Below, in pieces: positions 1-6,157 of a stretch of 13,532 nucleotides of DNA. The DNA lies in contig JAMDBH010000104.1 of NCBI GenBank assembly GCA_023487615.1, positions 1-13,532 of the forward strand. Direction: 5' to 3'. The DNA is from Gammaproteobacteria bacterium (lineage in GTDB: Bacteria; Pseudomonadota; Gammaproteobacteria; SURF-13). Within the stretch, counting starts at the first letter, position 1. Every line of letters begins with the position of its first letter. Below the pieces are notes generated by a model. That model saw only the letters and a list, made by a program, of their open reading frames with translations. It was not told where the DNA came from and made no database searches. The position numbers and the translations under genes are program-made.

Positions 1-768
<768 letters not shown>

Positions 769-769
769 G

Positions 770-2440
770 ATGAAATGGCGTGCATGGCTGCTTGTTGTCC
801 TGAGCTTAACGATTGGAGCCCAGGCACTCGCCGACCAACCACCCGCCGCCGCCATCGGTAGCGCCCATCCGCTCGCCACTGAGGCCGGTCAAGAAATCCT
901 GGCGGCGGGTGGCAATGCCTTTGACGCGGCGGTCGCGGTGACGGCGGCGCTGGCAGTCGTCGAGCCGATGAGTTCTGGGCTCGGCGGCGGCGGTTTCTGG
1001 CTGCTGTACCGCGCCAAAGACGGCTTTGAAACCATGTTGGACGGGCGCGAAAAGGCGCAGCTCGCCGCGCGGCGCGACATGTACCTCGATGACGACGGCG
1101 AGGTAATCCCGAATCTCTCCGTGGACGGCGCGCTGGCCGCCGCGATTCCCGGCACACCGGCGGCCATCGTGCATCTTGCCCAACATTATGGAAGGCTACC
1201 GCTCAAAAAGAGCCTCGCTCCCGCCATTAAGCTTGCGCGCGCCGGCTTTGCCGTCAATGAGTCCTATCGAGGCATGGCCGAGTTTCGTCTTAATGCGCTG
1301 CGCGCATCACCTGCGGCAGCCGCCGTGTTCTTGCACAACAACGAAGTCCCGGAACTCGGTTATCTCATTAAACAGCCCGACCTGGCAAAAACATTGGAGA
1401 ACATCGCAGTGCATGGCGTAAACGGATTTTACGGCGGAACCGTTGCGCAACACTTGGTGGACGGCGTGCGCAGCGCGGGCGGCATCTGGTCACTCGATGA
1501 TTTCGCCAACTATAGCGTAATGGAGCGTAAACCTGTACGCGGCAACTATCATGGGATAAACATAACTACCGCCGCCCCGCCTTCCTCCAGCGGTGTCGCG
1601 CTGCTCACTACGCTTAATATCCTGGCGGGCTATAAATTCGACGAACTACCGGCTCTCACCCGCACGCACCTCACCATAGAAGCCATGCGGCGCGCCTACC
1701 GTGACCGCGCCGAGTATTTGGGTGACCCGGACTACGTCAAGGTGGACGTGGCGCAGCTCACCCATCCGTTCTACGCCGCGGGCCTGCGCGCTTCCATCCG
1801 CAGCGACCGCGCCATGCCCAGCGCCAGCCTGCCGGGACAAAATCCCCTCATTCCGGCGGTTGGAGATACTACACATTTCTCGGTGCTCGACAAAGAAGGC
1901 AACCGCGTCGCCGCAACGATGAGTATCAACTTCCCCTTCGGTTCGGGTTTTATGGCCCCCGGCACGGGCGTATTGCTAAACGATGAGATGGACGATTTTT
2001 CCGCCAAGCCGGGGGTGCCGAATGTCTACGGTCTGGTGGGCGGAGAGGCGAATGCCATCGCGCCCGGTAAACGTCCGCTTTCCAGTATGACACCGACCTT
2101 TCTGGAGGATAAGCGTGGCGTGGCGATCTTCGGCACGCCCGGCGGCAGCCGGATTATCTCGATGGTTATACTCGCCACGCTGGACTATGCAGCCGGTCAT
2201 GAACCGGAGTCCTGGGTAACTTTGCCACGGTATCACCACCAGTTTCTGCCCGATGGGGTGCAATATGAACCTGGCGCGCTTTCCAGGGAACTGATTACGG
2301 GTCTTGAAAAGATGGGCCACAAGTTAGAGCCCCTGGAACGGCCCTACGGCAACATGCAGGCGGTGTTCTGGGACCGGCGAAACAGGACCGTCTCGGCCAC
2401 CAGCGACCCGCGCGGGGTAGGGCAGGCAGAGGTCCGCTAG
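770..2440 (+). CDS. ggt: Gamma-glutamyltransferase (glutathione hydrolase), periplasmic
   Basis: This N-terminal nucleophile hydrolase cleaves the gamma-glutamyl bond of glutathione and related peptides, or transfers the glutamyl group to amino acids. Residues 1-21 form a signal peptide ending ALA, so the enzyme is exported. The proenzyme cuts itself in front of the nucleophilic threonine, here T367 in GDTTHFSV, giving a large and a small subunit. Other family hallmarks are LDGREKAQ with the glutamate-binding arginine, NDEMDDFSAKPGVPN, GLVGGEANAI, RPLSSMTPT and the GTPGGSRI oxyanion loop. The 556 residues are close to the usual length of around 560-580. The ATG lies one base after the coaD stop and no separate ribosome-binding site is obvious, which suggests coupling. 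No terminator is seen before the next promoter. I see nothing missing from the catalytic set. Confidence 0.96.
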   Translation: MKWRAWLLVVLSLTIGAQALADQPPAAAIGSAHPLATEAGQEILAAGGNAFDAAVAVTAALAVVEPMSSGLGGGGFWLLYRAKDGFETMLDGREKAQLAARRDMYLDDDGEVIPNLSVDGALAAAIPGTPAAIVHLAQHYGRLPLKKSLAPAIKLARAGFAVNESYRGMAEFRLNALRASPAAAAVFLHNNEVPELGYLIKQPDLAKTLENIAVHGVNGFYGGTVAQHLVDGVRSAGGIWSLDDFANYSVMERKPVRGNYHGINITTAAPPSSSGVALLTTLNILAGYKFDELPALTRTHLTIEAMRRAYRDRAEYLGDPDYVKVDVAQLTHPFYAAGLRASIRSDRAMPSASLPGQNPLIPAVGDTTHFSVLDKEGNRVAATMSINFPFGSGFMAPGTGVLLNDEMDDFSAKPGVPNVYGLVGGEANAIAPGKRPLSSMTPTFLEDKRGVAIFGTPGGSRIISMVILATLDYAAGHEPESWVTLPRYHHQFLPDGVQYEPGALSRELITGLEKMGHKLEPLERPYGNMQAVFWDRRNRTVSATSDPRGVGQAEVR

Positions 2441-2455
2441 CTACCTCAGACCACC

Positions 2456-2484
2456 TTGCGCCGTACCGGCGGGTTGACTATAAT
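2456..2484 (+). promoter_or_regulatory. Predicted sigma70-type promoter for the 35-residue membrane peptide unit
   Basis: A perfect TATAAT sits at 2479-2484. It is preceded after 17 bases by TTGCGC (2456-2461), which matches the first three consensus -35 positions. Transcription would begin near 2491, about 50 bases ahead of the ATG at 2540. The spacer contains a small palindrome, CGCCG-TAC-CGGCG (2459-2471), partly overlapping the -35 element, which might be an operator or chance. The site separates the ggt group from the following membrane genes. Confidence 0.6.
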
Positions 2485-2539
2485 GGCTTTCATTTTTAGC
2501 ACTTTTAACTCACATATCACATAACCGTAGGAGCCCTCC

Positions 2540-2647
2540 ATGCCTGCATCCATGATTATTCCGATCATTATTTTCGGCGGCTTTATCTTGCTTGCTATCG
2601 CGATCACCAACGTCGCGCTGAAGAATCTCTCCCCACCCAAGAAGTAA
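2540..2647 (+). CDS. 35-residue single-span membrane peptide, function unknown
   Basis: An ATG at 2540 follows a good TAGGAG ribosome-binding site (2528-2533) and a strong promoter. It opens a 35-codon frame ending at TAA 2645-2647. The peptide starts MPASMIIPIIIFGG, continues as one hydrophobic helix (about residues 5-27) and ends with the positively charged tail KNLSPPKK, as expected for a single-span inner-membrane protein with its C terminus in the cytoplasm. No family is recognised. Small one-helix subunits such as CcoQ and CcoM accompany cbb3 oxidases, and this peptide lies next to an oxidase-like membrane gene, so a role as a small oxidase subunit or assembly peptide is plausible but only inferred. 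The combination of promoter, ribosome-binding site and membrane-like composition makes it likely to be real. Confidence 0.65.
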   Translation: MPASMIIPIIIFGGFILLAIAITNVALKNLSPPKK

Positions 2648-2686
2648 ATCGCGTAGGTCAGGCTGCGCAAGCCCAACTCCGCCCGT

Positions 2687-2705
2687 CGCGTTGCTTCGCA
2701 ACGCG
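2687..2705 (+). terminator. Stable hairpin downstream of the 35-residue peptide, possible partial terminator
   Basis: CGCGTTGC (2687-2694) pairs perfectly with GCAACGCG (2698-2705) across a TTC loop. It is followed by GTTTAT, which is only weakly T-rich, so on the plus strand it may be a leaky terminator, a processing barrier or an mRNA-stabilising hairpin. It could let the micro-protein be made in excess over the downstream gene. Confidence 0.45.
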
Positions 2706-2718
2706 GTTTATCCCTGAG

Positions 2719-2748
2719 CTACCGGCAGGTTAGCCCCCTGACCGGTAG
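2719..2748 (+). promoter_or_regulatory. Leader hairpin immediately upstream of the four-helix oxidase-like gene
   Basis: CTACCGGCAGG (2719-2729) pairs with CCTG (2737-2740) and CCGGTAG (2742-2748) around one bulged A, forming an 11-base-pair stem with a seven-base loop (2730-2736). It ends eleven bases before the ATG at 2760. The short remaining leader contains no recognisable Shine-Dalgarno sequence, so the structure could limit or position translation initiation. This is a structure seen by eye, with no known family. Confidence 0.4.
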
Positions 2749-2759
2749 TTGTTGCCAAC

Positions 2760-3281
2760 ATGTCCGTAATGCTCAAATCCTCCCACCATCCACTTATCAA
2801 GTTCGTCGTGATGTCGGCCGTGTTCTTCCTTGTCGGTACCGTACACGGCGTGCTGCAGGTGATACACCCGATTCGCGTCTGGCTGGACTCCATCGGCAGT
2901 CCCTACGGCGGGCCCGGCCACATGATAGATCCGCTCGCCCACGCCCATATCAACATGGTCGGCGGCGTGGTGCTGCTGGTGATGGCTGCGAGCTATCATT
3001 TACTGCCCGTGTTGTCCAACCGTCCGCTCTATTCCCTGCGGCTGGTCAATCACACCTTCTGGTGGGTCAGCCTCGGGGTGACCGGTTTTTACAGCACGCT
3101 GCTGTTCTTCGGCATCTGGGAAGGTTTTTTGTACCTCGAGCATCCCGCAAAGGTGGAAGAGGCCCATCGTTATTACCCGCCCGTCATTGCGGCGGTTTCC
3201 ACCGTGATGGGTATTGGTTTTTGGTGTTATTTCGCCAATATCTTCTTGACGGCCAGGGATATCTATAAAAGCCGTCCATGA
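2760..3281 (+). CDS. Four-helix haem-copper oxidase subunit I-like membrane protein
   Basis: The 173-residue protein has four hydrophobic segments (about 12-35, 62-84, 97-124 and 141-165). The second begins with H61 and H63 in LAHAHINMVGG and continues to AASYHLLP with H80. This resembles helix II of CcoN and NorB, where a histidine binds the low-spin haem, and the H98 to W120 segment resembles the following helix. Full subunit I has twelve or more helices, so this is a mini-protein covering only an N-terminal portion and lacking the copper-site helices. It cannot be a complete oxidase. The only in-frame start is the ATG at 2760, since a stop lies at 2739-2741. The gene ends in an ATGA overlap with the next one. 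A haem-binding or oxidase-assembly role is inferred. The family assignment rests on motif resemblance only. Confidence 0.6.
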   Translation: MSVMLKSSHHPLIKFVVMSAVFFLVGTVHGVLQVIHPIRVWLDSIGSPYGGPGHMIDPLAHAHINMVGGVVLLVMAASYHLLPVLSNRPLYSLRLVNHTFWWVSLGVTGFYSTLLFFGIWEGFLYLEHPAKVEEAHRYYPPVIAAVSTVMGIGFWCYFANIFLTARDIYKSRP

Positions 3282-3838
3282 GGCTTGAGTGCAACTGCCC
3301 CGGGGGCTTCCCCAGCTGGCACGATCAGGACATCAATCTAGCCGCACAACTGGTGCATACGGTGTCCACACCGATGTTTCTACACATGCCGATGGGTTAC
3401 GAACTGCAGGTAAAGCGGCAGCAGCAGACGCTGGAACGCCTCAACCTCACCGAACGCTGGCCCGGCTTGGTGCTGATGCGCACCGGCCTGTTCCGCGGAA
3501 AGCTCCTGCGGCTGCTGGAACCCGCGACCTCACCCGCGCGCGGACTGGAGTATCTTCCCAACCCTTTTCAGGTGCGCGGATTTTTACATGAGGGCGGTAT
3601 CGGCAGCCTTTCCAAAAGCGTGCGCCGGATGCAAACCGATCTGCTAGAAACTGGAAAGCGGCCGCTGGAATTGTACCTAAGTCATCTCACCTGCCCGCGC
3701 TGCGCGGCGGCGCGCGGTGGCGAAAAGATTTTATTGCTGCGTCACTGGATAGAAAGCCCGGCGTTGCTGAAGCGGGTAAACCATCGTAGACGACGCTTTA
3801 CCACAGAGGACGTGGAGGGAAAACATACCACCCTTTGA
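3278..3838 (+). CDS. Unrecognised Cys/His protein coupled to the oxidase-like gene
   Basis: I do not recognise this 186-residue soluble-looking protein. Its ATG overlaps the preceding stop by four bases, so it is very probably made together with the four-helix membrane protein. It opens with C5 and C7 in LECNCPGG, followed by H15, H27 and H36 in a conserved-looking stretch ending FLHMPMGYE, and carries a second pair, C139 and C142, in HLTCPRCA. Paired cysteines plus histidines would suit metal or haem handling, or a redox-active fold, but this is inference. No signal peptide or membrane helix is seen, so it is probably cytoplasmic. The last 13 residues (174-186) are encoded by the left half of an intergenic palindromic repeat, so the ancestral C terminus probably ended earlier. 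The gene is convergent with the lipoprotein gene on the other strand. Confidence 0.6.
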   Translation: MRLECNCPGGFPSWHDQDINLAAQLVHTVSTPMFLHMPMGYELQVKRQQQTLERLNLTERWPGLVLMRTGLFRGKLLRLLEPATSPARGLEYLPNPFQVRGFLHEGGIGSLSKSVRRMQTDLLETGKRPLELYLSHLTCPRCAAARGGEKILLLRHWIESPALLKRVNHRRRRFTTEDVEGKHTTL

Positions 3839-3867
3839 TCGTATTCCTCTGCGTCCGCTGCGGTAAA
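3797..3867. repeat. Imperfect palindromic repeat between convergent genes
   Basis: Two 22-base arms, 3797-3818 and 3846-3867, are inverted copies matching at 18 of 22 positions, separated by a 27-base spacer. The arms contain the ACCACAGAGGACG-type wording and its complement. From memory this resembles dispersed palindromic elements that recur in many environmental bacterial genomes. The element overlaps the last 13 codons of the plus-strand gene and lies between two converging genes, where the folded RNA could act as a transcript end. It was not compared with any database. Confidence 0.7.
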
Positions 3868-3881
3868 AATGGCTTCTATGC

Positions 3882-4262
3882 TCAGTTTGACGTTGCCGCA
3901 GCCCGCGGCAACGGATAGCGCAACACTGTTTCCTCCGCACCGTGCTTGAGCCGTACCTGCAAGGTCTGCGGCCCATCCCTCACGTTCAGCGCACGGCGGT
4001 ATACTCCGGTATGGCCGTCCTGGATAGACTGCACCCACGGGTCTGCATCGCTCATGCGGATAAACACCAACAGATCGTATGCGGCGCGGCGCGGCGGGCG
4101 TGTCCCCGACACCAGAAATTCATTCATCCCCACCACTACTGGAGCTGGGCGCGTCTCTACCCCGATCACGACATCTTGCCAGCGTTGTACAGGTAAGCGT
4201 GATTCATCTGTCCCGCAGGCCACGGCGCACACGGATAAGAGCGCTATGAGAATGGCCTTCAT
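3882..4262 (-). CDS. Putative lipoprotein with YtkA/FixH-like domain
   Basis: A hydrophobic leader ends in a lipobox-like AVAC with lipidation cysteine C16, so the mature protein is probably a membrane-anchored periplasmic lipoprotein of about 110 residues. The remainder is rich in beta strands, with VVVGMNEFLVSG, DGHTGVYRRAL and a GPQTLQVRL stretch, a pattern like the YtkA/FixH-type domain often coded near cytochrome oxidases. The start overlaps the upstream stop by four bases (ATGA), making it the third gene of the ccoG group. It sits where ccoH normally lies, so a role in oxidase assembly or copper delivery is a reasonable inference. The usual copper ligands are not evident apart from H103 and H116-region residues, so metal binding is not shown. 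Family confidence is moderate. Confidence 0.65.
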   Translation of the reverse strand: MKAILIALLSVCAVACGTDESRLPVQRWQDVVIGVETRPAPVVVGMNEFLVSGTRPPRRAAYDLLVFIRMSDADPWVQSIQDGHTGVYRRALNVRDGPQTLQVRLKHGAEETVLRYPLPRAAATSN

Positions 4263-4666
4263 AGCGGGTCTTGATCTTCATTCTTAGTCTTGTCGCTATC
4301 CAACTTACCCGCGCGCTTTGAACCGTACATGTTGACCATGTAGTAGACAAATGCAAACCCCGCCGCGATGTACACCAGGGCCGCGGCGAAACCCCAGTCG
4401 AACCACGGACGCGGATGCCCGGGCCGGTCTCCCCAAAACGGAAAGCTCAAGCCCACGGCAATAAGCGTGACGACAACGACCACCGCGACAAACCAATACG
4501 GCAGATTGCGCTGCGACTCAGGGATTTTCTCGACCAGCTCCCAGTCTTCCAGACCGCGTTTTTTGCGGCGTTCCTCGTCCGAGGCATAACCAAAGTGCTG
4601 GGGGTCTTCGACACCCCAATCAGGATTCACCGGCTCATCGGATTTTTCAGTGCCCTTACTCTTCAC
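4259..4666 (-). CDS. Two-helix haem-less membrane protein of the ccoG group
   Basis: This 135-residue protein has a long charged N-terminal region (1-53), a helix at about 57-76, the sequence FPFWGDRPGHPRPWFDWG, a second helix at about 91-113 and a charged tail. It resembles the 228-residue protein at 12131-12817, which has the same LP-helix-FPLWGQRP block and a WWDKG-helix block. The general layout is loosely like the N-terminal membrane part of CcoP, but there is no CxxCH, so it carries no haem c. The start is GTG at 4666, with GGAG at 4676-4673 and a six-base spacer, ten bases after the ccoG stop. This start region lies inside a heptamer tandem repeat. The stop overlaps the lipoprotein start. 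A structural or assembly role in the oxidase is inferred. Confidence 0.7.
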   Translation of the reverse strand: MKSKGTEKSDEPVNPDWGVEDPQHFGYASDEERRKKRGLEDWELVEKIPESQRNLPYWFVAVVVVVTLIAVGLSFPFWGDRPGHPRPWFDWGFAAALVYIAAGFAFVYYMVNMYGSKRAGKLDSDKTKNEDQDPL

Positions 4667-4691
4667 TCCTCACTCCTCACTCCTCACCCCT
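4664..4691. repeat. Tandem heptamer CACTCCT (AGGAGTG on the minus strand), four units
   Basis: Three perfect units (4664-4670, 4671-4677, 4678-4684) and one variant CACCCCT (4685-4691) lie end to end. On the coding minus strand each AGGAGTG unit supplies a ribosome-binding core, a GTG and, with the following base, a TGA. The end of ccoG (residues KVRGEE and the stop), the ribosome-binding site and the GTG start of the next gene all fall in the array. Confidence 0.85.
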
Positions 4692-6047
4692 CACTTTCTT
4701 TTCCCCTTCACTACTGACAAAATGTTGCACTCGATAGCTCGCGCGCCAACCATCCTGAGCCTCTACTTTTACGACAACGGGATACAGTCCCTTGGGCAGC
4801 ACTTTACCAATGTGCAGATTGAGGTCCTTGCGTCCGACCGTAGCAAAAGCCATTTCACTTCCCGACAATTGATAGCTCGCCGCGGGCAGGCCTTCTACCC
4901 GCACCTTCAACAGCGCCTCTCTATACAGTTTGTTGGCAAGACCGATACGGTAGTCCTGTATCGTTCCCTGATTGGTGTCCGCGCGGTAAACGCTGAGGTG
5001 GTAGGGCTGATAGCTCAGCAGCCCCCACGCAAACATCGCCGCGCCCAGCACCGTGAACGGCAGGCTCCAGGAAAAACGCCCGAGCAGCGTACCGAGATTA
5101 CTCCTGAGATTACTGCCCTGTTGGATCGCGAGCCCTACCAGCTTTGACACCTTGCGTTCGCCAAACTCGAAACTCAACAGCCCGGGCTCGCCGCTGCGGT
5201 ATTGCAGCGAGTCGCAGGCGCTGATGCACGCACCGCAGTTGATGCAACTGTCATAGGTGCTGGTGTTGCGCGGGTCTATCTCCACGGGACATACGGTAAG
5301 ACAAAAGTTGCAACTCGCGCAGCGTTCGCCGCGCGCGCCGTCATAGGCGATATGCAGCGTTTGACGGGTCTTGAAGGAGTGCTGCCAGACCCGGTAGATG
5401 CACATGAAGCGGCAAAAGAAGTAGCGCACCACGGCGATGTCCACCAGAATAATCAGCACAAACACCGTGTAAATCCAGTGCAGCGAAGAGGCGAGGCGCG
5501 CATCGTCACGCAAGGTGATGAACGACAAAACCACGTCGGGCGGATAAAAATACAGCAGAGGGATCAAGGCGAGCAGCAGCGACGCCGCCAGGAACAGGCC
5601 GCCCAACATCAGCCAGTTAATCCATTTTTTCTTGCCGGGAGAAACGTGTATCAACTCGCCGGTGAGACTCACCTCGGCGCGTTTGCCCAAAAACCTCTGG
5701 GTCATGCGGTTGGCCCACTCGGAGAAGGTGTTTTGCGGGCACACCCAGCCGCAGAAGGCCGTCCCAAGCGTGGAATAGGTCATAACCAGCATGCTCGAAA
5801 CCGCCAACCAAAAACCGACCACGATGAAAAAATCTGAAAACCAGATCTGCCGGTCCAGCACCACAAAGGCGCCGGCGGCGGGGTCTATGCGAAACAGACC
5901 GGTGACGGGGATCAATATGGCGACCAGCAGCGCGCCCCACTGCACGGCGCGCCGGTAACGGCGCAAACGAACCCCGTCGGAGGCGGTACGCCCTGTCTCA
6001 ACCGTCACCTTGATGCGGTTTAATGCCTGGTTGGCGCTTACACTCAT
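4677..6047 (-). CDS. ccoG: Cytochrome c oxidase accessory protein CcoG (FixG/RdxA family)
   Basis: CcoG is an inner-membrane polyferredoxin needed for assembly of cbb3 oxidase, proposed to reduce copper for the copper-haem site. The 456 residues fit the family. There are membrane helices at about 38-55, 70-95, 143-170 and 190-205, then C99/C103 in FCGWVCPQNTFSEW and C212/C216 in FCRFMC. Two [4Fe-4S] motifs follow, C243-C246-C249-C253 and C268-C271-C274-C278. A further helix at about 328-345 leads to a periplasmic beta-sandwich tail with EGLPAASYQL. The ATG at 6047 lacks a good ribosome-binding site. A possible extended -10 element is very close upstream. The gene leads a group with the two-helix protein and the YtkA/FixH-like lipoprotein, a variant of the standard ccoGHIS order without an evident ccoI. 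Confidence 0.95.
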   Translation of the reverse strand: MSVSANQALNRIKVTVETGRTASDGVRLRRYRRAVQWGALLVAILIPVTGLFRIDPAAGAFVVLDRQIWFSDFFIVVGFWLAVSSMLVMTYSTLGTAFCGWVCPQNTFSEWANRMTQRFLGKRAEVSLTGELIHVSPGKKKWINWLMLGGLFLAASLLLALIPLLYFYPPDVVLSFITLRDDARLASSLHWIYTVFVLIILVDIAVVRYFFCRFMCIYRVWQHSFKTRQTLHIAYDGARGERCASCNFCLTVCPVEIDPRNTSTYDSCINCGACISACDSLQYRSGEPGLLSFEFGERKVSKLVGLAIQQGSNLRSNLGTLLGRFSWSLPFTVLGAAMFAWGLLSYQPYHLSVYRADTNQGTIQDYRIGLANKLYREALLKVRVEGLPAASYQLSGSEMAFATVGRKDLNLHIGKVLPKGLYPVVVKVEAQDGWRASYRVQHFVSSEGEKKVRGEE

Positions 6048-6056
6048 AGCAATGCT

Positions 6057-6065
6057 ATTTTAACA
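6057..6065 (-). promoter_or_regulatory. Possible extended -10 promoter placing ccoG on a leaderless message
   Basis: On the minus strand TGTTAAAAT (6065-6057) matches an extended -10 (TGN plus TAAAAT, five of six bases). No convincing -35 element is present. The predicted start near 6050 is only about three bases before the ATG at 6047, and no Shine-Dalgarno sequence precedes this ATG. The call is weak and made by eye. Confidence 0.3.
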
Positions 6066-6081
6066 TACGCCTTAACTGCCA

Positions 6082-6144
6082 GTGAGGCGTAAGGCGTGAG
6101 GAGTGAGGTGTATAAAACCGCTTCCCTCACGCCTCACCCCTCAC
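6082..6144. repeat. Inverted repeat between the synthase-like gene and ccoG
   Basis: Arms of 20 bases at 6082-6101 and 6125-6144 are inverted copies with 18 matches, separated by 23 bases. A partial third copy (GCCTCACTCCTCACC, 6155-6169) extends into the end of the upstream gene and encodes its KTGEE tail. The wording (GTGAGG, CTCCTCAC) is that of the heptamer array at 4664-4691. The folded RNA could serve as a terminator for the upstream gene, although no T tract follows. Confidence 0.7.
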
Positions 6145-6157
6145 TTGTTGTAACGCC

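Noticed and set aside
2459..2471. Terminator for ggt
   Set aside because: The CGCCG-TAC-CGGCG stem is only five bases, has no T tract and overlaps the promoter elements.
5202..5837. Plus-strand open frame of 211 codons opposite ccoG
   Set aside because: The translation is Gln/His/Arg-rich without domain features and mirrors the conserved CcoG frame, including its ferredoxin cysteines on the other strand.
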